DNA of 21,384 nucleotides, taken from positions 1 through 21,384 of the forward strand of contig SXIE01000193.1 of assembly GCA_005772945.1 (NCBI GenBank), read 5' to 3'. This document shows, piece by piece, positions 8,309 through 16,463 of the stretch. A program made the translations under genes and the position numbers. The DNA is from Pseudomonadota bacterium (GTDB lineage Bacteria; Myxococcota; UBA9042; PHBI01). The notes under the pieces were generated by a model. It did not search any database and was not told the DNA's origin. It worked only from the letters and a program-made list of their open reading frames with translations. Each line of letters begins with the position of its first letter. Position 1 is the stretch's first letter.

Positions 8309-8680
8309 ATGGATCCATGGCTCCTCTCCGCCGCCGCGCTGTCGCTTTTCACCGCCGGAGTGCACCTCTTCGCCGGCGGGGCCGCCGTTGCGCGCCCGCT
8401 CCTTGCGAGCCGCGAGCTCGATCCGGTCGTCAAGTACACCGCCTATTACTGTTGGCACCTCGTGTCGCTCGTGCTGGTGGCGATGCCGATCGGTTTCGGC
8501 GTGGGCGCGGTGCGCGAGGAGTCGCGCGAGCTCGCGGTGCTCATGACCGCGCTGGCCGCCGCGTTCGGGCTGTTGAGCGTGTGGCTCGTCGTCTGGACGC
8601 GGCTCGGGAAATGGCGGCTGCCGCAGTGGGCGCTGTTCGTGCCGATCGCGCTGCTCGGTGCGGTCGGGCTGTGGCGCTGA
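8309..8680 (+). CDS. Small four-helix membrane protein, function unknown
   Basis: A 123-residue protein that is almost entirely hydrophobic, with four predicted membrane helices (about 2-24, 43-64, 74-96 and 104-121). Polar residues that look conserved sit near the first two helices: AGVHLFAGG followed by ARPLL, and YYCWHLVSLVL. I recognise this as a small hypothetical inner-membrane protein type found in proteobacteria, but know no function for it. The ATG at 8309 is preferred; the GGGAGG before it ends only one base from the ATG, so ribosome binding is unusual. A GTG at 8300 would add three residues. It is divergent from the protease gene and convergent with the ABC permease, so it is probably transcribed alone. 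Confidence 0.75.
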   Translation: MDPWLLSAAALSLFTAGVHLFAGGAAVARPLLASRELDPVVKYTAYYCWHLVSLVLVAMPIGFGVGAVREESRELAVLMTALAAAFGLLSVWLVVWTRLGKWRLPQWALFVPIALLGAVGLWR

Positions 8681-8730
8681 CCGGAGACGTGCGCGTGCCG
8701 CGGGTCCAGGTCCAGTGATCCGGTGCCGCG

Positions 8731-8747
8731 GTGGCCCCTGCGGCCAC
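8731..8747. terminator. Candidate bidirectional terminator between convergent genes
   Basis: A perfect 6-base-pair stem GTGGCC/GGCCAC with loop CCTGC lies in the 74-base gap between the stops of the small membrane protein (+) and the ABC permease (-). The position fits a shared terminator, but there is no T run on either strand. Confidence 0.4.
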
Positions 8748-8754
8748 GCGTCGC

Positions 8755-9939
8755 CTACTCCTCCCAGCGAAAGCGCCAGGCGGCAAGCATCGCCAGCACC
8801 GCCGCGACGCCCAGCATGAGCGCGCTCGGAGCGAGCACCGCCTCGATTCCCTGGCCCCGCCACATGACGGCGTCGAGCCCGTCGACCGCCCAACGCGTCG
8901 GGATGAACTGCGTCACGGTCTGGAGCCAATCCGGCAGGATGAACGTCGGCACCCAGGCGCCGCCGAGCATCACCATCACCAGGATGACAAAGAGCCCGGC
9001 GCCGCGCGTGGCCTGCGGCGTCTTGCCCAGCGTCGACACGAAGACGCCGACCGAGGACGCCATCAGCGCGAACGTGAGCGACACGAGCCCGAGCCCGAGC
9101 AGGCTACCGTTGAGCTCGACGCCGAGGACGAAGCGCCCGAAGAGCACGAGGAACGCGAGCGTCATGAGCGCGATGATCGCCGAGCTGATGATGCGCGCCG
9201 TCAGTACGCGCGCGCGGCTGATCGGCGCCGTGCGAATGCGGCGCCAGAGCCCGCGCTGGCGCTCGGTGATGAGGATGACGGCGCTCTCGATCGCCGCCAT
9301 CAGGATGAACTGCACGGCCATGCCGGCGACGGCGTGACCGGCGCCGCTGTAGCGCTCGGTGGCCGCCGAGAGGGTGTCGACGCGGTAGGCCATATTCAGG
9401 TCGCCGCACGCGGCGAGGCGCGCCTTGACGGCGGGATCGGCCAGCGCGTCGACGATGCGGCTACGGATGAGACTGGCCGCGATGCCGGCGCCCGCGGGTG
9501 AGGTTGGATCGGTGATGAACACGACGGTAGCGAGGTCCGTCGGGGCCGCGGCCGCAGCGCCGGTGTCGGATCGACGCATTTTTTCGGCGAGGGCCGCGAT
9601 GGTGGTCTCGGCGAACCGCTTGGGCAAGACGAGCGCGAGGACGTTGTGGCCGCCGCGCACCGCCTCCTCAGCCTCCGCGCGCCCCATCGGCGTGGCCGTC
9701 AGCGCGGGATCGGCCTGCAGTGCCGCGACCAGGCGGCGCGAGCCCTCGCTCTGATCTTCGTCGCTGACGAGGATGGGGACGCGCAGCGCCTTGGGTCCAT
9801 CCCCTGAGCTGCGAAATGCGATCGACATGAAGGCCGCGAGCGCAGCCGGCAGCAAAAACGACAGGATGACGGCGCGCCGATCGGTCAGGTGAACGAGGAG
9901 GTCCTTGCGGACGATCGCGCGAATCGGTCGGAAGCTCAT
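8755..9939 (-). CDS. ABC-2 type transporter permease
   Basis: Membrane subunit of an ABC exporter, 394 residues. The layout is that of the ABC-2 family (DrrB/NatB/YhiH-like): an N-terminal amphipathic stretch (FRPIRAIVRKDLLVHL), a first helix at about 24-42, a long extracytoplasmic domain (about 45-215), then five helices, including one followed by the cytoplasmic sequence ITERQRGLWRRIRTAP that usually contacts the ATPase. The ATG at 9939 lies 13 bases after the stop of the ATPase gene; a GTG at 9972 would overlap that gene and is less likely. It works with the preceding ATPase to export or extrude a substrate (drug, lipid, sodium or polysaccharide) that cannot be identified. Confidence 0.9.
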   Translation of the reverse strand: MSFRPIRAIVRKDLLVHLTDRRAVILSFLLPAALAAFMSIAFRSSGDGPKALRVPILVSDEDQSEGSRRLVAALQADPALTATPMGRAEAEEAVRGGHNVLALVLPKRFAETTIAALAEKMRRSDTGAAAAAPTDLATVVFITDPTSPAGAGIAASLIRSRIVDALADPAVKARLAACGDLNMAYRVDTLSAATERYSGAGHAVAGMAVQFILMAAIESAVILITERQRGLWRRIRTAPISRARVLTARIISSAIIALMTLAFLVLFGRFVLGVELNGSLLGLGLVSLTFALMASSVGVFVSTLGKTPQATRGAGLFVILVMVMLGGAWVPTFILPDWLQTVTQFIPTRWAVDGLDAVMWRGQGIEAVLAPSALMLGVAAVLAMLAAWRFRWEE

Positions 9940-9952
9940 GGCGGTTTTCGTC

Positions 9953-10888
9953 CTAGGCGTCGCGGAGGGCACGGCCCGTCAGCGCGAGGAAGATGGCCTC
10001 GAGGTTCGGCTTCTCGGAGGCGAAGTGTCCGAGGCGGAGACCCTCGCTCTGGAGCCACGCGAGGATCGCCGGGGCGTCGGCGAGGTCCGCGAGCTCGAGC
10101 GTCAGCGCGCCGTCGATCAAGGTCGCCGAGACCACCCCGGCCCGCCGCCCAAGCGGCTCGAGCCACGAAGATGCTGGGGTCGCGCCGGGCAGCTCGACCA
10201 CGAGACGCTGCGCGATCGGATGCGCCCGCACCAGTCCGCGCAGCGTGTCGTCGGCGACGACGCGCCCGCGTTCCATGATGACGAGGCGGTCGGCGAGTCG
10301 CTCGGCCTCCTCCATATAATGGGTCGTATAGAGGATGGCCTTGCCGCGCGCCTTCAACGCCTCGAGGTTCGCGAACATCGCGGCGCGGCTCTGGGGATCG
10401 ACGCCGACGGTCGGCTCGTCCAAAATGAGTAGATCTGGATCGTGAAGCAGCGCGGCCGCGAGGTTGAGGCGGCGCTTCATCCCGCCCGAGAAGTCCTTCA
10501 CCCGATCCTTGCGCCTATCTGCAAGTCCGACGAACGCCAAGGCCTCGTCCATCGCCTTGTGCAGAGCGGCTGGCGTGAGGTCGTAGAGCGCCCCGAAGAA
10601 GCGCAGGTTCTCGTCGGCCGAGAGCTCCTCGTAGAGCGCGAGCTCCTGCGGCACGAGCCCGAGCTTCGCTTTGCGCGGATCGGTGTCGCCGCGAAACGGC
10701 GCGCCCGCGAGGAGCGCCTCGCCTCCATCGGGATGGAGCACTCCGGCGATCATCGAGACGGTCGTGGTCTTGCCGGCGCCGTTGGGTCCGAGCAGCCCCA
10801 CGCACGTCCCCGCGGCGACGGTGAAACTCACGCCATCGACCGCGACGGCCTGTCCAAAATGCTTGCGGAGCTGTCGGACCTCGAGCAT
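9953..10888 (-). CDS. ABC transporter ATP-binding protein
   Basis: ATPase subunit of the exporter, 311 residues. All nucleotide-binding motifs are intact: Walker A GPNGAGKT (34-41), Q-loop Gln81, signature SGGMK (134-138), Walker B LLILDEP with Asp157/Glu158, and switch His190 in LYTTH. After residue about 215 there is a C-terminal regulatory extension typical of drug/antibiotic and NodI/DrrA-type exporters. It is the first gene of a two-gene operon with the permease. No ribosome-binding site precedes the ATG at 10888, and a good promoter ends almost at the ATG, suggesting a leaderless message. Confidence 0.94.
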   Translation of the reverse strand: MLEVRQLRKHFGQAVAVDGVSFTVAAGTCVGLLGPNGAGKTTTVSMIAGVLHPDGGEALLAGAPFRGDTDPRKAKLGLVPQELALYEELSADENLRFFGALYDLTPAALHKAMDEALAFVGLADRRKDRVKDFSGGMKRRLNLAAALLHDPDLLILDEPTVGVDPQSRAAMFANLEALKARGKAILYTTHYMEEAERLADRLVIMERGRVVADDTLRGLVRAHPIAQRLVVELPGATPASSWLEPLGRRAGVVSATLIDGALTLELADLADAPAILAWLQSEGLRLGHFASEKPNLEAIFLALTGRALRDA

Positions 10889-10895
10889 GCCCGCG

Positions 10896-10923
10896 ACCCT
10901 AGCACCGCGGAACCGAGCGTCAA
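10896..10923 (-). promoter_or_regulatory. Predicted sigma-70-type promoter of the ABC operon
   Basis: TTGACG (10923-10918) and TAGGGT (10901-10896) are separated by 16 bases. Transcription would begin at about 10889, directly at the start codon of the ATPase gene (10888). It lies in the 63-base gap after the di-haem oxidoreductase gene, so the ABC operon can be expressed independently of that gene. Confidence 0.45.
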
Positions 10924-10951
10924 CGCACTCGCAGGCAGGCGCGCGAGGCGT

Positions 10952-12313
10952 TCAGCGCGAGGCGAGAAACGCCAAGAGCGCGGCCCGGTCCGCGGCCGGC
11001 GCCAACCGGAAGACCTCGCGCGCCGCCTCGGCCTCGCCACCGTGCCAGAGGATGGCCTCGGCCGCATCGCGCGCGCGCCCATCGTGGAGGAAGCCCGCGC
11101 CCGGCAGCACCGTCTGCGTCAGGCCGAGACCCCAGAGGGGCGCGGTGCGCCACTCGGTTCCGGTCGCTTCGAAGTCGGGGCGGCTGTCGCCGAGGGCCTC
11201 GCCGAGATCGTGGAGGAGCAGATCGGTGTAGGGGTGTATCGTTTGACCACCAAGCATTTCGCCGATCGTCCCGGCGGCGCCGGTCGCGAGCGTTTCGACG
11301 TGACAGCCATCGCACCGGAACGCTCGAAACACGCTCTCGCCGTGGGCAACGGCCGCGCGCTCGGCCGCGCTCTCGCCCGGCCACGGCTCGGGCGCGCCCA
11401 GCGTCGCGACGAAGAAGGTGTTGTCGGCGAGGGTCGCGGGGTCGAGCTCGGGCGGCGCGTCGGCCGCCGGAAAGACGGGGTTCGTGACGCCCATGTCGTT
11501 CACATAGGCGGCCGCGACCTGCGCCGCGAGCGAGGCCGTGTTGGCCTTCCAGCCGAAGCGCCCGAGCGCGGCGCGGCCATGGGCTGGGTCCCATACGTGG
11601 TTCGCGCGTCCCGAGATCCCGTCGCCGTCGCGGTCGTCGGGATCGGCGCGGGCCTCGAGGTCCGCCGCCGGGATGGCCTCGAGCAGCCCGAGCCCGAACA
11701 CCGGGGCCGCGATGCGGAGCGAGGTCAGCACCCCGGCGCCGAGCGGCGTGCCATCGGGGCGCGTGATCGTGACGCGTGGGCGCCGCAGGGTGTAGGCCTG
11801 GCCGTCGCCGTAGGTGCCCGGGACGTCGTCCCAGGCGAGGCGGACGCTGGCCTCGATGGCGGCTCCCGCGACCGCGTGGTCCTGGAGCTGCAGGCCGAGG
11901 TCAGGGACGGGGATCGGCCCACCCGGGACCTCGGGCGGCGCACGCCCGGCCAGGGCCGGTGCGAGCGACACCCGCACCAGCATCGGCGACGCGCCCAGCT
12001 CGGGGCCGACGACCGCCAAGCCGCGGCCCGCAGCGACATGGCACCCGGTGCAGCTCGTGTGGTTGAAGGTCGGACCCAGGCCGGTGGCCGCCGCGAAGGT
12101 CGTGCCGAAGGCCGTTGCGCCGGCGCGATGGCGGGTGAGCGCCGCGCCGCCGAGCACTTCGGGCGTGCGCTGAAACGCTTGCGCACTGCGGTCGTAGACC
12201 GTCAGCGCCCCGGCCGGCATGAAGAACGCCTCGGACGGCGCGCCCGCGTCGCAAGCCGGTACGAGCAACGCCAGCGCAAGGACGATCGGCATCGACAGGC
12301 AATCGCGGTGCAT
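10952..12313 (-). CDS. Lipoprotein di-haem oxidoreductase (DUF1111 / putative peroxidase family)
   Basis: A 453-residue exported c-type cytochrome. The signal peptide ends at a lipobox (LLVPAC, Cys21), so it is predicted to be anchored in the cell envelope. Two haem-binding CxxCH motifs are present: CTGCH at 88-92 and CDGCH at 334-338. Other family blocks are visible: DRDGDGISGRANHV (about 227-240), GRFGWKA (about 251-257), TAPLWGLG (390-397) and LHDGRARDAAEAILWHGGEA (409-428). These place it in the di-haem oxidoreductase family, once called thiol oxidoreductases and related to MauG/cytochrome c peroxidases. The reaction is not known. The start at 12313 has AGGGGG upstream and gives a proper signal peptide; a longer frame to 12361 is unlikely. 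Its common partner, an imelysin-like iron protein, is not in the window. Confidence 0.9.
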   Translation of the reverse strand: MHRDCLSMPIVLALALLVPACDAGAPSEAFFMPAGALTVYDRSAQAFQRTPEVLGGAALTRHRAGATAFGTTFAAATGLGPTFNHTSCTGCHVAAGRGLAVVGPELGASPMLVRVSLAPALAGRAPPEVPGGPIPVPDLGLQLQDHAVAGAAIEASVRLAWDDVPGTYGDGQAYTLRRPRVTITRPDGTPLGAGVLTSLRIAAPVFGLGLLEAIPAADLEARADPDDRDGDGISGRANHVWDPAHGRAALGRFGWKANTASLAAQVAAAYVNDMGVTNPVFPAADAPPELDPATLADNTFFVATLGAPEPWPGESAAERAAVAHGESVFRAFRCDGCHVETLATGAAGTIGEMLGGQTIHPYTDLLLHDLGEALGDSRPDFEATGTEWRTAPLWGLGLTQTVLPGAGFLHDGRARDAAEAILWHGGEAEAAREVFRLAPAADRAALLAFLASR

Positions 12314-12599
12314 GATCGTCACCCCCTGAGACCCGGACTGCACGATGCCCTCGTGGCGCACCGCCGATCAATGCGACCCTCGCCGAACGCCCCGCAAACG
12401 CATTGAACTACTCAAAACCTATGACATTTGTCGCACACGCGGCGGACCAGCCTTGTTCGCGGGCGGTCTGCGACCGGGCGCCCCTTGCGCTTCGCGGCGC
12501 TTCGGTCGAAGCTCACGCCAGTGCCTCGCGCAAACGCGGGGTCACCGCAGGCGCGAGGTTCGCGAGGCGGTTGCCAACGCGAAAGCGTGATGTTCCGAG
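12314..12599. promoter_or_regulatory. Divergent intergenic region between oxidoreductase and kinase genes
   Basis: The longest gene-free stretch of the window (286 bases). It contains the most AT-rich patch here (about 12402-12432), where promoters would be expected, but no convincing -35/-10 pair on either strand. Two inverted repeats lie on the kinase side: CGGTC-TGC-GACCG (12464-12476) and GCTTCG-GT-CGAAGC (12499-12512). I see no open frame with coding character, no RNA gene and no riboswitch. Confidence 0.35.
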
Positions 12600-14096
12600 A
12601 TGTCGTCTGTGCCGTCCCAGTTCGTGGGCACGCGGGTCGAAGGCCAGTTGGTCCCCCCGCGCACGGCCCGTGGAGCCACCACTCGCAGCGTGGTGTTCGA
12701 ACTCGTGCGCTTTGTGGGCGCCGGGAAGTTCGCCTGGGTGTTCGAGGCGAAGGCGCCGAACGGCGAGCGCGCCGCCGTCAAGATGCTGAGCCGCGACGAC
12801 GTTCAGGCGGTGCGCCGTTTCCAGCGTGAAATCAAGATCATGCAGCAGTTGCCCGTGCACTCCAACTGCGTGCAATACCGCGGGCACGGGCAAGCGAAAG
12901 ACCACCCGTGGGTGGCGATGGACTTCATCGACGGCTTCACGCTCGGCGCCATCCTGCGCAGCGCGAAGGCCATCCCCGAGCGCACCGCGTGCCAGCTGAT
13001 GGCGCAGCTGTGCGACGGCTTCGAGGGCCTACACAAGCTCGGCCTCACGCACCGCGACATCACGCCCGAGAACATCATGATCACGCATGCCGATCGGCAG
13101 GTGAAGCTGATGGACTTCGGGCTGGTGCAGGACTCGCAGGGGCTCCTGCAGTTGTACGAGCAGGCCGACATCCTCTCCGGCAAGGACTTCCTCGACGACC
13201 TTGACGCGGGCCTCATCGCGGGCACGCCCGAGTTCATGGCGCCCGAGCAGATCCTCGATCCGCACGAGAAGGACCGCACGCGCCAGAAGACCGACACGCC
13301 GGCCGACGTGTTCGCGCTCGGGACGATCTTCTACCAGCTCGTGTCCGGGACGCAGCTCTTCCCCTACGACAAGGGCAGTAGGGGCGCGACCGGCAAGCAG
13401 GGCCTCATCAACTACCTCGACTGGCGCGTGCGCCTCGGCGAGGACGCGATCGTGTGCCCGCCGAACGTGCCGACCGAGCTCTGGACCATCATCCGCAAGA
13501 GCCTCCTGCGCGAGCCCAAGATGCGGCAGCGCGACGCGACCGAGCTCGGCGCCGATCTGCGCTTCTACATGGAGACCGGCCAGGGCGTCCTCGAGGACGA
13601 CATGTCGGCGACGATCGCGCAGAACTTCGATCTCGCGCGCCTGCGCTCGCTCGCGTCGCCGCTCAGCACCTCCGAGTTTGCCTCGATCAAAGAGGCGGTC
13701 GCCGAGGCCGCCGCGCGCAAGCAGGGCGGCGCGCGCATCGAAGTGCACGCCGATGCCGACACGGTTCGCAAGCGGGTCGACCCCCCGGACATGCCCGTCA
13801 CACGCGGCCGCAAGACGCGCCCGGACCGGACACCGGCGAAGTCCGCCGTCACGGTGCCCGAGCGCAGCAGCGTCGGTGCCTTCAACGACGCCGCCACGCT
13901 CCCGGCGATCCAGGACTCGACGACCGCACGCGGCAACCGCCACGCCCCGAGCCGCGAGAAGATCGAGGCGGCGCGCCGCGCCCTCTCGTCGTCCGAAACG
14001 CGCGCCCGACGCGGCCGCGTGGCGCTCTACCTCGTCATCGGCGCCATCGTCGTCGCGGGCGGGGTCTTGGCCGCCTTCTTCCTGTCACGGCCCTAG
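12600..14096 (+). CDS. Tail-anchored serine/threonine protein kinase
   Basis: A 498-residue eukaryotic-like protein kinase. The catalytic domain (about 34-330) has every key residue: glycine loop GAGKFAWV (40-47), Lys61 in AAVK, helix C Glu77, HRD 151-153 with Asn158, DFG 172-174 and APE 214-216. The activation segment between DFG and APE is long (39 residues) and contains an acidic DFLDDLD stretch. Residues 375-470 are a charged, probably disordered linker with many Arg, Thr and Ser. A single membrane helix at 474-495 ends the protein, so the kinase is cytoplasmic and held by its tail, with almost nothing outside the cell; sensing must come from another protein or the linker. The start has no strong ribosome-binding site. 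It converges on the AAA+ ATPase gene with only 27 bases between stops. Confidence 0.93.
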   Translation: MSSVPSQFVGTRVEGQLVPPRTARGATTRSVVFELVRFVGAGKFAWVFEAKAPNGERAAVKMLSRDDVQAVRRFQREIKIMQQLPVHSNCVQYRGHGQAKDHPWVAMDFIDGFTLGAILRSAKAIPERTACQLMAQLCDGFEGLHKLGLTHRDITPENIMITHADRQVKLMDFGLVQDSQGLLQLYEQADILSGKDFLDDLDAGLIAGTPEFMAPEQILDPHEKDRTRQKTDTPADVFALGTIFYQLVSGTQLFPYDKGSRGATGKQGLINYLDWRVRLGEDAIVCPPNVPTELWTIIRKSLLREPKMRQRDATELGADLRFYMETGQGVLEDDMSATIAQNFDLARLRSLASPLSTSEFASIKEAVAEAAARKQGGARIEVHADADTVRKRVDPPDMPVTRGRKTRPDRTPAKSAVTVPERSSVGAFNDAATLPAIQDSTTARGNRHAPSREKIEAARRALSSSETRARRGRVALYLVIGAIVVAGGVLAAFFLSRP

Positions 14097-14123
14097 CGAT
14101 CACGGCCCTGTGTCAACGGCCGC

Positions 14124-16274
14124 CTACCACTCCCGCAGCTTCGACGCGCGGAACAGCTTCCCTGCGTTGATGCACTCTTTCTCGGCCGCGAATTCGATGT
14201 CGTCCCAGGTGATCTTGTCGCGCCGCTCGGCCGCACGGTAGGCGGCCCGGACGACTGCGTTCTTGATGTTACCGCCGGCCAGCTCGAACGAGTCGGCGAG
14301 CGCCTCGTAGTCGATGTCCTCGGCGACGGGGCAGTCCTTCGGGACGAGCTTTTTCCAGATCAGGTGCCGGTGTTTCGCGTCCGGTTTCGGGAAGTCGATC
14401 TTGAACATGATGCGGCGGGCGAACGCGTCGTCGATGTTCTTGTCGAGGTTGGTGGTCATGATGACGACGCCCTCGAAGCGCTCGATCTCCTGCAGGAGCA
14501 GGTTCGTTTCCATGTTCGAGAAGCGGTCGATGGAGCTCTCGACGTTGGTCACGCGCTTGCCGAACAGCGAGTCGGCCTCGTCGAAGAGGAGCATGCAGTG
14601 GTTGGCGCGCGCGGAGGCGAAGATCTTCGAGAGGTTCTTCTCGGTCTCGCCGACGTACTTCGACACGATGCGCGGGATGCTGACCTGGTAGAGCTTCATG
14701 CCGAGCTCGGAGGCCAGGATCTCGGCGCACAGCGTCTTGCCCGTGCCGGGGTCGCCTTTGAAGAGGACGGTGATACCCTTGCCGGTCACGAGGCGCTTGC
14801 CGAAACCCCACTTCGTCATGACGAAGATGCGGTTACGGCAGGCGGTGAGGACCTCGCGGATCATCGCGATCTCGCGCTGCGGCAGGATCAGATCCTCGAG
14901 CGTCAGGTTGATGCGCGAACGCACCGAGAGGTCGTCCATGTTCGCGCGGATCTGCGCCTGCGCGCACGACTTCAGCAGAACGGTCGTGATGATCGGGTGG
15001 TCGGTTCCGGCGCGCACGCGTTGCTCGGCGAGCCCACAGGCGGCCGCGATCTGGCCGCCCGTCAGCTCGAAGCGCGTGCCGAGATCGTCGAGGTCGACCT
15101 CGGGGTGGATGGCGACGTCGCCCGGCATGTGCGTCTGCCAGATGCGCGTACGTTGATCGACGTCGGGCATCGCGAGCGTCAGCTGGAAGCCGACGTAGTG
15201 CTCGACGCTGGTGTCGATCTCGTCGGGGCGGTTCGAGGTGAAGATGACGAGCCCGCCGTGGCGCTCGAGCTGCGAGAGGAGCGGCGGGAGCTTCGCGTTG
15301 CCCTTGCTGACGAGGGACTCGCAGCGATCGAAGACGAGCACCGCGCCCTGCACGCGCGCCTCGGTGTAGAGGTCGGCGACGAGCAGGACGAAGCTGCGCG
15401 GATCGCCGGCGAGCGTCGCGCAGTCGACCACGATGAGCGGACGACGGAGCTCGAAGGCGAGCGCCTCGGCGAGCATCGATTTGCCGGTACCGGGCGTGCC
15501 GACGATCGCGATGGCGAGGCCGTTGGGGCCTACGAACGGGCCCGCATGCGGCGGGTTCGGGCTGAGCTGCGGGCGGCCGGAGGGGTTGGCGAAGTGGCGT
15601 AGGATCTGGCGCAGCTCGTCCATGTCCTCGCCGAGCAGCGCGACCTGGTCGAGCCGAACGACAGGGTCCTTGAGATCGGCGAACGCGCGCAGCGTGGCGT
15701 CGATACTGCGGCGGCAGAGGACAAAGTCGGCGAGCCGCTCCGGGACCTTGATTTCCTGGGCGAGCGCGCCGTCGCCCTTGGGCTCCTTGGCGCGCTCGAG
15801 CGAGGTCAGCTTGTGCTGGATGAGCTTCGAATCGGACGCGAAGTACCGCCGCGACTGAAGGCGCTCGACGCGGCTGCCGAAGAGGAGCTGGAGCGCGAGG
15901 TCGACGTCGACGAAGTCGAGCAAGATGTTGTTGTTGAAGCGCGCGAGGCGGCGCCGGAACGTCAGATCGAGCAGCGGCATGAGCGCCAGCTCGAGCACCT
16001 GGCGCTCGACGTCGTCGAGGTCGTGGGCTTGCGTCACGTCGTCCAGCGGGAAGGACCAGCCGTTCTGGGCGGCCTCGCCGCGCAGGCCCGCCATCTCCAT
16101 GTCGGACTCGAGCGCGCCCTGGCGGATATTGTCGACCGCCTGGTCGGCGTCCTCGGGGGAGAGGCCGCCGTGGCGCAGATGGATGGCGTGCTCGAGCAGC
16201 ATTTCCCAACGGCGCAGGATGCTGTCCATGAAGCGCGCGTTGAGCTGGATGAAGTCGGGATCGGTATAAAGCAC
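14124..16274 (-). CDS. Tandem AAA+ ATPase with degenerate first domain
   Basis: A 716-residue cytoplasmic protein with an N-terminal helical region (1-240) and two AAA+ domains. Domain 1 (about 250-400) has Walker A GTPGTGKS (259-266), but Walker B reads FDRCES (315-320) with Arg where the catalytic Glu should be, and the arginine-finger region has no Arg. Domain 2 (about 460-690) is intact: GDPGTGKT (507-514), FDEAD with Asp565/Glu566, sensor Asn609 and Arg620/Arg621. Domain 2 resembles the ATPases of contractile injection systems (Afp15-like) and CDC48-type remodellers. I chose GTG at 16274 because GGAGG lies seven bases upstream; longer frames to 16454 read through the intergenic region. 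It is divergent from the sigma-factor operon and may remodel one of its products, which is inference. Confidence 0.9.
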   Translation of the reverse strand: MLYTDPDFIQLNARFMDSILRRWEMLLEHAIHLRHGGLSPEDADQAVDNIRQGALESDMEMAGLRGEAAQNGWSFPLDDVTQAHDLDDVERQVLELALMPLLDLTFRRRLARFNNNILLDFVDVDLALQLLFGSRVERLQSRRYFASDSKLIQHKLTSLERAKEPKGDGALAQEIKVPERLADFVLCRRSIDATLRAFADLKDPVVRLDQVALLGEDMDELRQILRHFANPSGRPQLSPNPPHAGPFVGPNGLAIAIVGTPGTGKSMLAEALAFELRRPLIVVDCATLAGDPRSFVLLVADLYTEARVQGAVLVFDRCESLVSKGNAKLPPLLSQLERHGGLVIFTSNRPDEIDTSVEHYVGFQLTLAMPDVDQRTRIWQTHMPGDVAIHPEVDLDDLGTRFELTGGQIAAACGLAEQRVRAGTDHPIITTVLLKSCAQAQIRANMDDLSVRSRINLTLEDLILPQREIAMIREVLTACRNRIFVMTKWGFGKRLVTGKGITVLFKGDPGTGKTLCAEILASELGMKLYQVSIPRIVSKYVGETEKNLSKIFASARANHCMLLFDEADSLFGKRVTNVESSIDRFSNMETNLLLQEIERFEGVVIMTTNLDKNIDDAFARRIMFKIDFPKPDAKHRHLIWKKLVPKDCPVAEDIDYEALADSFELAGGNIKNAVVRAAYRAAERRDKITWDDIEFAAEKECINAGKLFRASKLREW

Positions 16275-16295
16275 CGCGGGGCCTCCAAGGGGGAC

Positions 16296-16325
16296 AGTCT
16301 GGCGGCCCGATCGGGAACCTGTCAA
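16296..16325 (-). promoter_or_regulatory. Predicted sigma-70-type promoter of the AAA+ ATPase gene
   Basis: A perfect TTGACA (16325-16320) is followed after 18 bases by CAGACT (16301-16296). Transcription would start near 16289, giving a leader of about 15 bases that just includes the GGAGG at 16286-16282. The -35 directly abuts the GGAACC element on the other strand. Confidence 0.45.
16314..16319 (+). promoter_or_regulatory. ECF-type -35 element upstream of the sigma-factor operon
   Basis: GGAACC, the common -35 core of ECF sigma promoters, lies 145 bases before the sigma gene and reads toward it. A -10 element at the right distance is not clear (GGTAGA at 16340-16345 is the nearest candidate). 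If real, the sigma factor may activate its own operon. Confidence 0.3.
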
Positions 16326-16426
16326 CGCGCGCCCTTCATGGTAGAGGGCGGGCGGTCCCTGCGCATTCTGCGGCCGCGTGGGCAGCCGCGAGGCGGCCTT
16401 CGCGAAACTTCGACGAACCACCGCCA

Positions 16427-16441
16427 GGTCCGGAAAGGACC
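16427..16441. repeat. Inverted repeat just upstream of the sigma-factor gene
   Basis: GGTCC-GGAAA-GGACC, five-base arms around a five-base spacer, ends 22 bases before the GTG start of the sigma gene. It could be an operator or a leader hairpin; its position in the 189-base divergent region is the only support. Confidence 0.35.
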
Positions 16442-16463
16442 ATCGCCCTAGCATTCGAGGACT

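Noticed and set aside
10442..12406. A 654-codon rightward open frame opposite the ABC ATPase and di-haem oxidoreductase genes
   Set aside because: The opposite strand encodes intact Walker and CxxCH motifs; this frame is Arg/Ala/Gly-rich shadow sequence.
14076..14106. Short direct repeat TCACGGCCCT around the kinase stop codon
   Set aside because: Only ten bases, no hairpin and no T run; probably chance.
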